This document shows, one piece after another, positions 1 to 8,724 of a DNA stretch of 30,296 nucleotides. Below the pieces are notes generated by a model. That model had not been told where the DNA came from, did no database searches, and worked only from the letters and a program-made list of their open reading frames with translations. A program made the position numbers and the translations under genes. Every line of letters begins with the position of its first letter. The stretch's first letter is position 1. The stretch spans positions 1-30,296 of the forward strand of contig CALJUL010000102.1 of assembly GCA_937975725.1 (NCBI GenBank), given 5' to 3'. This DNA is from an uncultured Pseudoxanthomonas sp. (GTDB taxonomy: Bacteria; Pseudomonadota; Gammaproteobacteria; Xanthomonadales; Xanthomonadaceae).

Positions 1-185
1 TCATCTACAAGGCGCTGAAGATCCCGACCGAGATGTTCACCGTCATGTTCGCCATTGGCCGCACCGCCGGCTGGGTGTCGCACTGGCTGGAGCAGCAGAT
101 CGATCCGGAAGCCAAGATCGGCCGTCCGCGCCAGATCTACACCGGCTATACCCCGCGCGACTACGTGCCGGCCGACAAGCGCTGA
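1..185 (+). CDS. gltA: Citrate synthase, C-terminal fragment (cut by window start)
   Basis: The window opens inside this gene; the reading frame starts at base 3 and stops with TGA at 183-185. About 60 C-terminal residues are visible. They include FAIGRTAGWVSHWLEQ and the tail RPRQIYTGY, which matches the C-terminus of type II (hexameric) bacterial citrate synthases such as E. coli GltA. The enzyme condenses acetyl-CoA and oxaloacetate to citrate at the entry to the TCA cycle, in the cytoplasm. The upstream part, including the catalytic His/Asp residues, lies outside the window. A strong terminator follows 21 bases after the stop, and the next gene is convergent, so gltA is the last gene of its transcript. 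Confidence 0.93.
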   Translation, partial: IYKALKIPTEMFTVMFAIGRTAGWVSHWLEQQIDPEAKIGRPRQIYTGYTPRDYVPADKR

Positions 186-206
186 GCCGTACCGCAGGCA
201 TGACGG

Positions 207-231
207 AAAAGGCCCCGCAAGGGGCCTTTTT
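207..231 (+). terminator. Rho-independent terminator after gltA
   Basis: A perfect 10-bp stem (AAAAGGCCCC / GGGGCCTTTT) closes on a GCAA tetraloop at 217-220, with Ts at 227-231. It lies directly behind the gltA stop. Because the stem begins with As and ends with Ts, it can also work for the convergent gene on the minus strand (341-997). Confidence 0.9.
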
Positions 232-340
232 CATTCATGGGCGAGCCGCTGCCCGGTGCGCGCATCGGGCAGCGCAGGTTGCCGCGAACGGCGCATCGCC
301 ATCGCGATGCCGCCACCACTGCCGTTGCGGCGGGAACGCG

Positions 341-997
341 TCAGTCCCTGCGGCCGTCGCCTTCGTAGCCGGCGATCTCTTCTTCGGCCAGCAACTGGCG
401 CAGGTGCGCGGCCGAGGCGCGCTTCATCGGTTTCTCGTCCACCGCGGAGAGGGGCGCCTGGCGGAGCGCGTCGTGCGGCAGCACGGTCAGGTCGTAGCCG
501 AGGTCTTCGGCGCTGAACACCCAGACCGGCAGGTCGGCCACGCGCTCGCGGTCCATGCGCATGCGCCGCGTGCGCGCTTCGGCCGGGATGCCGTGTTCCT
601 CCAGGAAGCGGGTGACCGCGTCCGGATCGTCGCTGTGCAGGTGCAGGTGGACCGGCGAGTTGGCGTCGGCGGTACCGTCCAGCACCGGGCCCGCCAGGCG
701 CGGCGAGAACGTCGCGAAGAAGTCCAGCGCGCGCAGCGCGCCTTCGCGCCGCCGGCGCAGGCCGCTGGCGTGCGCGTCGCCGGCGAACAGGCGCTGGTAT
801 TCGCGCAGCGCGTCCTCGATCTCGCGGTTGCGCGGCAGCGAGGCGTCGTCGTGGATGCCGAGCCGGTGCGCGGCCTTGAGCTTGGCCTGGTGGAAATCGC
901 GGATACCGCCCTCGGCCATCAGCCGGGCGGCTTCGTGCGCCAGTCGCTGGCGGCGTTCGCGGGTGCGGGTTTCGGCGTGCTGGCGGGCGTGGTGCAT
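341..997 (-). CDS. Conserved hypothetical protein, Arg-rich, unknown function
   Basis: A 218-residue soluble protein. ATG at 997 is preceded by a good GGAGG ribosome site (1004-1008, 6 bases away). The N-terminal third is helical and Arg-rich (QRLAHEAARLMAEGG, then FHQAKLKAAHRLGI and REIEDALREYQRLF). The middle contains VHLHLHSDDPDAVTRFLEEHGIP, an alternating beta-helix pattern, and the rest is rich in short acidic/hydrophobic segments such as PVWVFSAEDLGYDL. There is no signal peptide or membrane segment. I recall similar proteins of 200-230 residues in gammaproteobacteria, some carrying the unsupported label UDP-N-acetylmuramate-alanine ligase; nothing here resembles a Mur ligase, as there is no P-loop. 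It lies downstream of mrcA on the same strand, 111 bases away, so it could share that transcript. The function is unknown. Confidence 0.8.
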   Translation of the reverse strand: MHHARQHAETRTRERRQRLAHEAARLMAEGGIRDFHQAKLKAAHRLGIHDDASLPRNREIEDALREYQRLFAGDAHASGLRRRREGALRALDFFATFSPRLAGPVLDGTADANSPVHLHLHSDDPDAVTRFLEEHGIPAEARTRRMRMDRERVADLPVWVFSAEDLGYDLTVLPHDALRQAPLSAVDEKPMKRASAAHLRQLLAEEEIAGYEGDGRRD

Positions 998-1052
998 GAC
1001 GGGCCTCCGCGTCGAAACGTGGCCCGACTCTACACCATGCCCGATGAAAGTC

Positions 1053-1078
1053 CATGACGGTGCGTGCGCGCCGTCATG
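1053..1078 (-). terminator. Possible hairpin terminator behind mrcA
   Basis: An 11-bp inverted repeat (CATGACGGTGC / GCGCCGTCATG, one G-T wobble) with a 4-base loop lies 31 bases past the mrcA stop on the minus strand. Read on the minus strand it is followed by GACTTTC, not a real T-run, so termination would be weak or partial. It may only mark the mrcA 3' end. Confidence 0.3.
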
Positions 1079-1108
1079 CGGACCTCAAGCGCAGACTTCA
1101 AGCGCGGA

Positions 1109-3541
1109 TCAGAAGATGTCGAACGCTTCCTCGTCCGGCACCGCGTCCTCGGGGCCGAACAGGTTCTCGGACTGGATGCGCTCCAGGTCCTCCACCTTGA
1201 CCCATTCGGTCACGCCGTTGAGCGTGGCCTGCACCATGCCGTCGGGCGGATCGTTGGCGGCCAGCGGCTTGTCCTTCAGCGCCACCCGCATGTAGTCGAT
1301 CCAGATGGGCAGCGCGGCCTTGCCGCCGTATTCGCGGTAGCCCAGCGACTGGAAGTTGTCGCGGCCCACCCACACCACGGTGGCGTAGGGACCGCCGAAG
1401 CCGCCGAACCAGGCGTCGCGGTGGTCGTTGGTGGAGCCGGTCTTGCCGCCCACGTCCTCGCGGCCTAGGACCCGCGCGGCGGTGCCGGTGCCGCGCAGCA
1501 CCACGTCGCGCATCATCGACACCAACTGGTAGGCGGTGCGCTCGTCGATGGCGCGCGGCGCGGTGACGACGTTGGGATCGGCGGGCTTTTCTTCCGGCTT
1601 GGGCTGCGCGGGCACGGGCGCGGGCGTGGCGGGCTTGGCCGCCTGCGCCGGACCGAAGTTGAAGCCGTCGACCACCTGGCTGGCCGGCGTGCCGGCGGCG
1701 CCGTACTGGCCCTGTCCGCAGCCGCGGCAGGCGACCGCCGGGTTCTCCTTGAACACCACGTTGCCTTCGCGGTCCTTGACCTCGTCGATGAACCACGGCG
1801 TCACCCGCGAGCCGCCGTTGGCGAACACGGCGTAGCCGCGCGCCATCGACAGCGGCGTCAGCGAGGCGCTGCCCAGCGACATCGACAGATTGGGCGGCAG
1901 TTCGGCCTCCTCGAAACCGAACTGGCTGATGTACTTGCGCGCGAACGGCACGCCGATGCCGTCCAGCAGGCGCACCGACACCAGGTTGCGCGACTGCACC
2001 AGCGCCTCGCGCAGGCGCATCGGGCCGCGGAAGCCGCCGCCGTCGTTCTGCGGGCGCCACATGTGGCCGCGGCGGTCGCGGAACACCACCGGCGCGTCGA
2101 GCACGATGGAGGCCGGGTTGAAGCCCTTCTCGAACGCCGCCGCGTACACGAACGGCTTGAAGCTGGAACCCGGCTGGCGGCGCGCCTGGGTGGCGCGGTT
2201 GAACTTGTTGCCGGCGAAGCTGTAGCCGCCGACCAGCGCGCGCAGGGCGCCGTTGTTCGCGTCCAGCGACACCAGCGCGGCCTGCGCGCGCGGGATCTGG
2301 TCGACCAGGTATTCGCCTTCGCCCTTGCCGGCCTTGATGCGGGCCAGGTCGCCGCGGCGGAACAGCTTGGCCGGCGCGCGGCCGGTCCACTTGCTGGCGC
2401 CGGCGGGCAGGATCACTTCGCGTCCGTCCGCCAGCACCACCGTCGCGCCGCCGTCCTCGTCGGTGCGGGCCACGATGGCCGGCAGCAATCCGTTCTGCGC
2501 CGGGATGCCGCGCAGGTGCGCGGCCAGCGCCGCCGCGTCGGCCTCGGCGGGTACGTCGAAGTGCTGCTCCACGCCGTTCCAGCCGTGGCGGCGGTCGTAC
2601 AGGCCCAGGCCGTCGCGCACCGCCTCGTTGGCCGCGGTCTGCGCCTCGGCATCGAGCGTGGTGGTGACGTGGTAGCCCTTGGTCAGCGCCTCCGGACCGA
2701 ACCGGGCGATCATCTCCTGCCGCACCATCTCGGCCACGTAGGGCGCGTACACCTCGACCGGCCGCTCGTGCGGCTTGGCGTGCATCGGCTCGGCCTTGGC
2801 CTGGGCGGCCTCCGCGGCGGTGATGTACTTGTCCTCCAGCATGCGGTCGATCACGTAGGCGCTGCGCTCGTGGTTGCGCCCCGGGTTGCTGATGGGGTTG
2901 CCGCTGGAGGGGAACTTCAGCGCGCTGACCAGGGTGGCGGCCTCGGCCAGGGTCAACTGGTCCAGGGTCTTGCCGTAGTAGTACTCGGCGGCGGCGGCCA
3001 CGCCGTAGGAGCGGTTGCCGAAGAAGCTCTTGTTGAGGTAGAGCTCCAGGATCTCGTCCTTGGTCAGCATCTTCTCGATGCGCATCGCCAGCATCATCTC
3101 CACCAGCTTGCGCGTGTAGCTGTACTCGGAGCTGAGGAAGAACTGGCGCGCCACCTGCTGGGTGATGGTGCTGCCGCCGGCCACGCGGCCCTCCTTGCGG
3201 CTGGCGATCTGCCAGACCGCGCGGCCGATGCCGGTGGGGTCCACGCCGTTGTGCTGGTAGAAGTTGCTGTCCTCGGCGGCGACGAAGGCCTGCCGTACCC
3301 GCGGGGGCACCTGGCCGATGGCCACCGGATAGCGGCGGGTCTCGCCGTACAGCCCGATCAGGCGGCCGTCGCTGGCATAGATATAGAGGGGTTCCTGCAA
3401 CTCGACGTTGCGCAGGGACTGGATGTCCGGGACCTTGGCCGAGACCGTGTAGTACAGCACCCCCAGGGCGGCGGCGGCGGCCAGGGCCAGGATCAGGAAC
3501 GTGATGAGGGTCCAACGGAGAAGACGACGGAGCCGGGACAT
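1109..3541 (-). CDS. mrcA: Penicillin-binding protein 1A (bifunctional peptidoglycan synthase)
   Basis: An 810-residue class A PBP that polymerises lipid II and crosslinks the glycan strands, anchored in the inner membrane. I chose the ATG at 3541 (MSRLRRLLRW), which starts directly before the single N-terminal membrane helix (about 9-31); an in-frame ATG at 3658 would add 39 residues without membrane or domain features. The transglycosylase domain has EDSNFYQHNGVD with catalytic Glu at about 90, GGSTITQQ at 122-129 and LYLNKSFFGN at about 167-176. A PBP1A-type insert (OB-like) follows. The transpeptidase motifs are SSFK (nucleophile Ser about 459), SRN (about 517) and KTGS (about 700). An Ala/Pro/Lys-rich insert lies just before the KTG region. 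The gene is divergent from pilM, the classic gammaproteobacterial arrangement. Confidence 0.95.
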   Translation of the reverse strand: MSRLRRLLRWTLITFLILALAAAAALGVLYYTVSAKVPDIQSLRNVELQEPLYIYASDGRLIGLYGETRRYPVAIGQVPPRVRQAFVAAEDSNFYQHNGVDPTGIGRAVWQIASRKEGRVAGGSTITQQVARQFFLSSEYSYTRKLVEMMLAMRIEKMLTKDEILELYLNKSFFGNRSYGVAAAAEYYYGKTLDQLTLAEAATLVSALKFPSSGNPISNPGRNHERSAYVIDRMLEDKYITAAEAAQAKAEPMHAKPHERPVEVYAPYVAEMVRQEMIARFGPEALTKGYHVTTTLDAEAQTAANEAVRDGLGLYDRRHGWNGVEQHFDVPAEADAAALAAHLRGIPAQNGLLPAIVARTDEDGGATVVLADGREVILPAGASKWTGRAPAKLFRRGDLARIKAGKGEGEYLVDQIPRAQAALVSLDANNGALRALVGGYSFAGNKFNRATQARRQPGSSFKPFVYAAAFEKGFNPASIVLDAPVVFRDRRGHMWRPQNDGGGFRGPMRLREALVQSRNLVSVRLLDGIGVPFARKYISQFGFEEAELPPNLSMSLGSASLTPLSMARGYAVFANGGSRVTPWFIDEVKDREGNVVFKENPAVACRGCGQGQYGAAGTPASQVVDGFNFGPAQAAKPATPAPVPAQPKPEEKPADPNVVTAPRAIDERTAYQLVSMMRDVVLRGTGTAARVLGREDVGGKTGSTNDHRDAWFGGFGGPYATVVWVGRDNFQSLGYREYGGKAALPIWIDYMRVALKDKPLAANDPPDGMVQATLNGVTEWVKVEDLERIQSENLFGPEDAVPDEEAFDIF

Positions 3542-3576
3542 CCAGTGCTTTCCGATTGCAGAATTCGTGGCGGCAG

Positions 3577-3582
3577 AGTATA
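3577..3582 (-). promoter_or_regulatory. Possible -10 box for mrcA
   Basis: On the minus strand the sequence reads TATACT, one base off the sigma-70 -10 consensus, 36 bases before the mrcA ATG. No convincing -35 is seen at the proper distance. This is a weak call based on sequence only. Confidence 0.3.
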
Positions 3583-3682
3583 GATGACCGCCGGGGTCGC
3601 CACGGGCGATCCCAAGGGGAACAGGGACTTGGGGAACAACCCTCGCGAAACGTGACAAGCCGCACAGCCACGTCAGCGCCGG

Positions 3683-3710
3683 TTGCCAAGCGTAAAAACT
3701 TGGTTATTAA
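3683..3710 (+). promoter_or_regulatory. Possible sigma-70 promoter for pilMNOPQ
   Basis: TTGCCA (3683-3688) and TATTAA (3705-3710) are 16 bases apart, in an AT-richer patch about 50 bases before the pilM start. Consensus match is moderate. The 216-base spacer between mrcA and pilM has no open frame of its own that looks real. I saw no sigma-54-like GG-N10-GC element that I would defend. Confidence 0.35.
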
Positions 3711-3757
3711 TGTGGGCGAAATCCTTACGCCCAGTGCCCGTCGGAAGGGGAAATACC

Positions 3758-4816
3758 GTGGGGCTAATCCCGAAAAGCCAGTCGCCGCTCATCGGCGTCG
3801 ACATCAGTTCGACCGCGGTCAAGCTGCTGCAGCTCTCGCGCGTCGGTAACCGCTACCGCGTGGAGCACTACGCGGTCGAGCCGTTGCCGCCCAATGCCGT
3901 GGTCGAGAAGAACATCGTCGAGGTCGAGGCGGTGGGCGAGGCCATCCGCCGCGCCGTCAACCGCGCCGGCAGCAAGGTCAAGTACGCCGCCGCGGCCGTG
4001 GCCGGCTCGGCGGTGATCACCAAGATCATCCCGATGCCCGCCGACCTGGACGAGAGCGACCTGGAGGCCCAGGTCGAGCTGGAGGCGGTCAACTACATCC
4101 CGTACCCGATCGAGGAAGTGAACCTCGACTTCGAGGTGCTGGGCCCGATGCCCAACAACCCCGAGATGGTGCAGGTCCTGCTGGCGGCCTCCCGTTCCGA
4201 GAACGTCGAGCTGCGCCAGTCCGCGCTCGAACTCGGCGGGCTGACCGCCAAGGTGATGGACGTGGAAGCCTTCGCCGTGGAGAACGCCTTCGCGCTGATG
4301 GCCAACGAACTGCCGATCCCGCAGGACGGCGTGGTCGCGCTGGTGGACATCGGCGCCACCATGACCACGCTCAACGTGCTGCGCCGCGGCCGCAGCCTGT
4401 ACAGCCGCGAACAGGTGTTCGGCGGCAAGCAGCTCACCGACGAGGTGATGCGCCGCTACGGCCTGACCTACGAGGAAGCCGGCCAGGCCAAGCGCCAGGG
4501 CGGCCTGCCCGAGAGCTACGAGATCGAGGTGCTGGAGCCCTTCAAGGAGGCGACGGTCCAGCAGATCAGCCGCCTGCTGCAGTTCTTCTACGCCGGCAGC
4601 GAGTTCAACCGCGTCGACCAGATCGTCCTGGCCGGCGGCTGCGCCGCGCTGCCGGGCCTGCCGGAGATGGTCGAGGAACAGCTCGGCGTGCCCACCGTGG
4701 TCGCCAACCCGCTGGCGCAGATGACTCTGGGCCCGCGCGTGCAGGCGCACGCGCTGGCGCAGGACGCGCCCGCGCTGATGATCGCCACCGGCCTGGCGTT
4801 GAGGAGCTTCGACTGA
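3758..4816 (+). CDS. pilM: Type IV pilus inner-membrane alignment protein PilM
   Basis: A 352-residue actin-like cytoplasmic protein that binds ATP and the N-terminal peptide of PilN, linking the cytoplasmic pilus machinery to the PilN/PilO/PilP alignment complex. I chose GTG at 3758: it has a GGAAGGGG ribosome site 7 bases upstream and gives the expected N-terminus GLIPKSQSPLIGVDISSTAV; an ATG at 3683 would add unrelated residues across the promoter. Actin-fold landmarks are the phosphate-1 loop GVDISSTAVK (about 13-22), phosphate-2 DIGATMT (197-203) and the adenosine segment LAGGCAALPGL near the C-terminus. It is first in pilMNOPQ and overlaps pilN by one base (TGATG). Confidence 0.96.
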   Translation: MGLIPKSQSPLIGVDISSTAVKLLQLSRVGNRYRVEHYAVEPLPPNAVVEKNIVEVEAVGEAIRRAVNRAGSKVKYAAAAVAGSAVITKIIPMPADLDESDLEAQVELEAVNYIPYPIEEVNLDFEVLGPMPNNPEMVQVLLAASRSENVELRQSALELGGLTAKVMDVEAFAVENAFALMANELPIPQDGVVALVDIGATMTTLNVLRRGRSLYSREQVFGGKQLTDEVMRRYGLTYEEAGQAKRQGGLPESYEIEVLEPFKEATVQQISRLLQFFYAGSEFNRVDQIVLAGGCAALPGLPEMVEEQLGVPTVVANPLAQMTLGPRVQAHALAQDAPALMIATGLALRSFD

Positions 4817-5577
4817 TGGCGAAGATCAACCTACTCCCGTGGCGCGCCGAGCGCCGCGTCCAGCGCCAGCGCGAGTTCTACGCGATGCTGGGCGCCGCCG
4901 CGATCGTCGGCCTGCTGCTGTCGTTCCTGCTGTGGTTCCACTACGACCGCCAGGTCGCCGGGCAGGGCGAGCGCAACGAGTTCCTCAAGGCCGAGATCGC
5001 CAAGGTCCAGGCGCAGAACAAGGAGATCGAGCGTCTCGACGAGCAGAAGCGCCGCCTGCTGGCGCGCAAGGACGTCATCGAGAAGCTGCAGGCCAACCGC
5101 TCGCAGATGGTCCACCTGTTCGACTCGCTGGTCCGCACCATCCCCGACGGCGTGATGCTCTCCAACATCAAGCAGGAAGGCGAAGTGTTGACGCTGGAAG
5201 GCCGGGCGCAGTCCAACGCGCGCGTCAGCGCCTACATGCGCAACCTGGAGACGTCCGGCTGGATGACCAAGCCGGAACTGTCGATCATCGAGGCCAAGCC
5301 CGAGGACGCCAAGACGCCGAGCCTGTCCGGCGCCGGCCGCGCGCTGCCCTACGCCTTCACCCTGCAGGTGCGCCTGGCCAACCCGACTGCCGAACAGTCC
5401 GCCGAGACGGCCGCGGCGGGCGAGGGCGCCACCGACGGCGCGGCCGCGCCGCCCGCCGCTCCCGCTGCCGCGCCGCTGGAAGGCCAGCCGGCCGCCCCGG
5501 CGCCCGCACCGGCTGCACCGGCCACGCCCCCGCCTTCCGGCGGTACTCCCTCCCCGGCCACCGGGAGCGCGTCATGA
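4816..5577 (+). CDS. pilN: Type IV pilus inner-membrane protein PilN
   Basis: A 253-residue bitopic inner-membrane protein. The N-terminal INLLPWR motif (4-10) is the known PilM-binding peptide. One membrane helix (about 23-41) follows, then a charged coiled coil (about 45-95) and a ferredoxin-like periplasmic domain that pairs with PilO. Residues after about 195 form an Ala/Pro-rich tail with no expected fold, making the protein longer than the 180-200 residues I recall for many PilN homologues. The start overlaps the pilM stop by one base and the stop overlaps pilO, so translation is probably coupled. Confidence 0.95.
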   Translation: MAKINLLPWRAERRVQRQREFYAMLGAAAIVGLLLSFLLWFHYDRQVAGQGERNEFLKAEIAKVQAQNKEIERLDEQKRRLLARKDVIEKLQANRSQMVHLFDSLVRTIPDGVMLSNIKQEGEVLTLEGRAQSNARVSAYMRNLETSGWMTKPELSIIEAKPEDAKTPSLSGAGRALPYAFTLQVRLANPTAEQSAETAAAGEGATDGAAAPPAAPAAAPLEGQPAAPAPAPAAPATPPPSGGTPSPATGSAS

Positions 5578-6242
5578 GCCAGAAGAAGACATCGTTCAAG
5601 AACCTGGATTTCAACAACATCGGCGCGTGGCCGCAGAACGCCAAGGTCGTCTTCTGCGTCGTGCTCGCGCTGTTCATCCTGGCCTTCTCCTACTTCCTGC
5701 TGGTGCGCGGCAAGGTGGAGACGCTGTCCTCGCTGGAACAGGAGGAGGCGCGCCTGCGGCAGGACTTCGAGAACGAGCAGGCCAAGGCCGCCAACCTGGA
5801 GCCGCTCAAGCAGCAACTGACGCAGATGGAACAGGTCTTGCAGCAGATGCTGCGCCAACTGCCCAGCAAGACCGAAATGCCGGACTTGATCATCGACATC
5901 TCGCAGACCGCGCTGTCCAGCGGCCTGACCAACGAGCTGTTCCAGCCCGAGCCGGAAACGCTGAAGGAGTTCTACGCCGAGAAGCCGATCCAGTTGCGCA
6001 TGGTGGGCAACTACCATCAGTTCGGCGCCTTCGTCAGCGGCGTGGCGTCGCTGCCGCGCGTGGTCATCCTGACCATGCACGACATCTCGCTGCAGCCCAA
6101 GGAAGGCAAGGGCGGCATCAACCGCGGCGCGCTGGAGCTGTCCGGCACGGTGAAGACCTACCGCTACCTGGACGAGAAGGAAGTGGCCGACCAGGAAGCG
6201 GCCGCCGCCGAGGCCGCCAAAGCAGCCGGAGACAAGAAATGA
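5574..6242 (+). CDS. pilO: Type IV pilus inner-membrane protein PilO
   Basis: A 222-residue partner of PilN. The start ATG lies in an ATGA overlap with the pilN stop. Short cytoplasmic N-terminus, one membrane helix (about 24-44, VVFCVVLALFILAFSYFLLV), then a coiled coil (about 48-90) and an alpha/beta periplasmic domain (for example IQLRMVGNYHQFGAFVSGVASLPRVV) typical of PilO. PilN/PilO heterodimers bind PilP and set the position of the secretin. The C-terminus ends in an Ala/Glu/Lys-rich stretch. The stop overlaps the pilP start region. Confidence 0.95.
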   Translation: MSQKKTSFKNLDFNNIGAWPQNAKVVFCVVLALFILAFSYFLLVRGKVETLSSLEQEEARLRQDFENEQAKAANLEPLKQQLTQMEQVLQQMLRQLPSKTEMPDLIIDISQTALSSGLTNELFQPEPETLKEFYAEKPIQLRMVGNYHQFGAFVSGVASLPRVVILTMHDISLQPKEGKGGINRGALELSGTVKTYRYLDEKEVADQEAAAAEAAKAAGDKK

Positions 6243-6766
6243 TGCGCAGCCAATTGCGTTGGATGGTGCTCGGCGCGCTGGTCCTCGTGGGCGGCTGCGC
6301 GCGCGGCATCACCAGCACGCCGGGCGACGCCCCGAACCTGGAGAAGTGGGTCGACGACGTGCGCGCGCGCCCGGCGCCGCCGCTGGAGCCGCTGCCGGTG
6401 ATGCAGCAGTTCGAGACCTTCGAATACGCCGCGCAGACGCTGCGCGATCCCTTCAGCGACGCCTGGAACAACAACGAGGGCGGCGGGCTGCGCCCCGATC
6501 CGAACCGGCGCAAGGAAACGCTGGAGCAATACCCGCTGGACAGCCTGGACATGGTCGGCACGATCGGCCGCGGTCCGGGCCTGGTGGCGCTGGTGATGGG
6601 GCCCGACAAGGTCACCTACCGGGTACGTCCGGGGAACTACCTGGGCCAGAGCGACGGCCGGGTCACCTCGGTCCGCGAAGATGGCATAGAACTTGTCGAA
6701 CTGGTGCCGGATGGCGCAGGTGGCTGGCTGGAACGGCCGGCGTCGATCGCGCTTGAAGATCAATGA
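6239..6766 (+). CDS. pilP: Type IV pilus lipoprotein PilP
   Basis: A 175-residue lipoprotein. Its signal sequence ends in LVGGC, giving a predicted lipidated Cys at residue 20. A disordered stretch follows and includes the TLRDPFS segment and FRD-like residues that contact PilN/PilO in other species. The C-terminal beta domain (SLDMVGTIGRGPGLVALVMGP, then YRVRPGNYLGQSDGRV) binds the N0 region of the PilQ secretin. Two tandem ATGs (6239 and 6242) are both usable behind GGAGA at 6228-6232; I took the first. PilP bridges the inner-membrane alignment complex and the outer-membrane secretin. Confidence 0.94.
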   Translation: MMRSQLRWMVLGALVLVGGCARGITSTPGDAPNLEKWVDDVRARPAPPLEPLPVMQQFETFEYAAQTLRDPFSDAWNNNEGGGLRPDPNRRKETLEQYPLDSLDMVGTIGRGPGLVALVMGPDKVTYRVRPGNYLGQSDGRVTSVREDGIELVELVPDGAGGWLERPASIALEDQ

Positions 6767-6780
6767 TTAGGGGATACACG

Positions 6781-8700
6781 ATGATCGCTTCGAACGCCCA
6801 CGCCCTGCAGCCCTCCCGGCGCCTGGCGACCCTCCGGATCCGCGCCCTGGGACTGGCCGTCGGCCTGCTGGCGGCCGCCGGTTCGGCCGGTGCCGCCACC
6901 CCCGCCGCCCAGGCCGGTGCCTCACACGCGCAGGCCGCCGCCGTCCAGCAGGCGCCGGTCGCGATCTCCAACATCGACTTCCGCCGCGGCGACGACGGGG
7001 CCGGGCGCCTCATCGTCAAGTTCGCCGGGCAGGGCGCGGCGCCCGACCTGCGCAACCAAGGCGACAGCGTGGTGGTCGACGTGGGCAACGCCACGTTGCC
7101 GGCCTCGCTGCAGCGCGGCCTCAACGTCGCCGACTTCGCCACCCCGGTGCAGCGCGTCGACGCGTTCGCCAAGGGCGGCAACACCCAACTGGTGCTGAGC
7201 ACCCGCGGCGGCTTCGAGTCGCTGGCCTACCAGTCGGGCAACGAATACGTGGTCGAGATCGTGCCGCGCGATGGCCAGAAGGCCATGGGCGGCGCGGGCC
7301 CGGCCGCGGGCACCGGGGCTATCGCCGCCGCCGCGGCCAAGGTCGCCGGCGACGCGCGCCGCTACGCCGGTCGCCCGGTCACCTTCAACTTCCAGGACGT
7401 CCCGGTCCGCACGGTCCTGCAACTGATCGCGGAAGAGTCCAACCTCAACATCGTCGCCTCGGACACGGTGCAGGGCAACGTCACCTTGCGCCTGGTCAAC
7501 GTGCCGTGGGACCAGGCGCTGGACATCGTCCTGCGCGCCAAGGGCTTGGACAAGCGCCGCGACGGTGCCGTCGTCTGGGTCGCGCCGCAGCCGGAACTGG
7601 CCAAGTTCGAGCAGGACAAGGAAGACGCCCGCATCGCGATCGAGAATCGCGAGGACATGGTCACCGACTACATCCAGATCAACTACCACAGCGCCGCCGC
7701 CATCTTCAAGGCGCTGACCGAAGCCAAGGGCATCGGCAACCAGAACAACAACGGCGGCGGTGGCGGCAGCAACCGCGACCAGGAGAACGGCTTCCTCTCG
7801 CCGCGCGGCCGCATCGTCGCCGACGAGCGCACCAACATGCTGATGATCAGCGACATCCCGAAGAAGGTCGCGCAGATGCGCGAGCTGATCTCGATGATCG
7901 ACCGCCCGGTCGACCAGGTGCTGATCGAGGGCCGCATCGTCATCGCCACCGACACCTTCGCCCGCGACCTGGGCGCGAAGTTCGGCGTGAGCGTCAACAA
8001 TCTCGAGACCACGACCGACGCCAACGGCAACACCACGACCAAGGGCGACGCCTACGGCAGTTCCATCAGCACCCCTGGCGGGCGCGGCCTCAACGTGAAC
8101 CTGCCCGCGGGCGGCTTCACCCAGTCCACGGCGGGCGCGCTCGCGTACACCCTGCTGAAGAGCAGCTTCTCGCTGGACCTGGAACTGTCGGCCATGCAGG
8201 AAGAAGGCCGCGGCGAAGTCATCTCCAATCCGCGCCTGGTGACCGCCAACCAGCGCGAAGGCGTGATCCGCCAGGGCAAGGAAGTCGGCTACGTCACCAT
8301 CACGGCCGGCCAGGGCGGCATCGCCACGCCCAACGTGCAGTTCAAGGAAGCCCTGCTGGAGATGAAGGTGATGCCGACCATCACCAACGACGGCCGCGTG
8401 TTCCTGAACCTCAACGTCAAGAAGGACGAGGTGGCCCGCTACATCACCCTCGAGGGCTACGGCAGCGTGCCGGAGCTGGACAAGCGCGAGATCAACACCG
8501 CGGTGCTGGTGGAGGACGGCCAGACCGTCGTGATCGGCGGCGTGTACGAGTTCACCGACCGCAGCAGCGTTTCCAAGGTGCCGTTCCTGGGCGACATCCC
8601 CTTCCTTGGCAACCTGTTCAAGAAGAAGGGCCGCAGTAAGCAGAAGGCCGAACTGCTGATCTTCATCACCCCCAAGGTGCTGTCGGTGGCCAAGCACTGA
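6781..8700 (+). CDS. pilQ: Type IV pilus secretin PilQ
   Basis: A 639-residue outer-membrane secretin forming the gated channel for the pilus. I chose ATG 6781, with TAGGGGA ribosome site at 6768-6774; an in-frame ATG at 6763 overlaps pilP and adds six residues. Visible parts: signal peptide (about 1-38), one AMIN domain that binds peptidoglycan (about 58-155), a secretin/TonB short N-terminal (STN) domain (about 198-265, starting RPVTFNFQDVPVRTVLQL), an N1/NolW domain with a Gly/Asn-rich loop at about 321-332, and the secretin barrel (about 475-639) containing VISNPRLVTANQ and VPFLGDIPFLGNLF. It is the last gene of the operon, before a strong terminator. Confidence 0.96.
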   Translation: MIASNAHALQPSRRLATLRIRALGLAVGLLAAAGSAGAATPAAQAGASHAQAAAVQQAPVAISNIDFRRGDDGAGRLIVKFAGQGAAPDLRNQGDSVVVDVGNATLPASLQRGLNVADFATPVQRVDAFAKGGNTQLVLSTRGGFESLAYQSGNEYVVEIVPRDGQKAMGGAGPAAGTGAIAAAAAKVAGDARRYAGRPVTFNFQDVPVRTVLQLIAEESNLNIVASDTVQGNVTLRLVNVPWDQALDIVLRAKGLDKRRDGAVVWVAPQPELAKFEQDKEDARIAIENREDMVTDYIQINYHSAAAIFKALTEAKGIGNQNNNGGGGGSNRDQENGFLSPRGRIVADERTNMLMISDIPKKVAQMRELISMIDRPVDQVLIEGRIVIATDTFARDLGAKFGVSVNNLETTTDANGNTTTKGDAYGSSISTPGGRGLNVNLPAGGFTQSTAGALAYTLLKSSFSLDLELSAMQEEGRGEVISNPRLVTANQREGVIRQGKEVGYVTITAGQGGIATPNVQFKEALLEMKVMPTITNDGRVFLNLNVKKDEVARYITLEGYGSVPELDKREINTAVLVEDGQTVVIGGVYEFTDRSSVSKVPFLGDIPFLGNLFKKKGRSKQKAELLIFITPKVLSVAKH

Positions 8701-8724
8701 GGCGTTGCGCCGGCGGGATTCCGG

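Noticed and set aside
1053..1078. Hairpin as a riboswitch for the gene at 341-997
   Set aside because: It is a single simple stem without any conserved riboswitch core; a weak mrcA terminator is the simpler reading.
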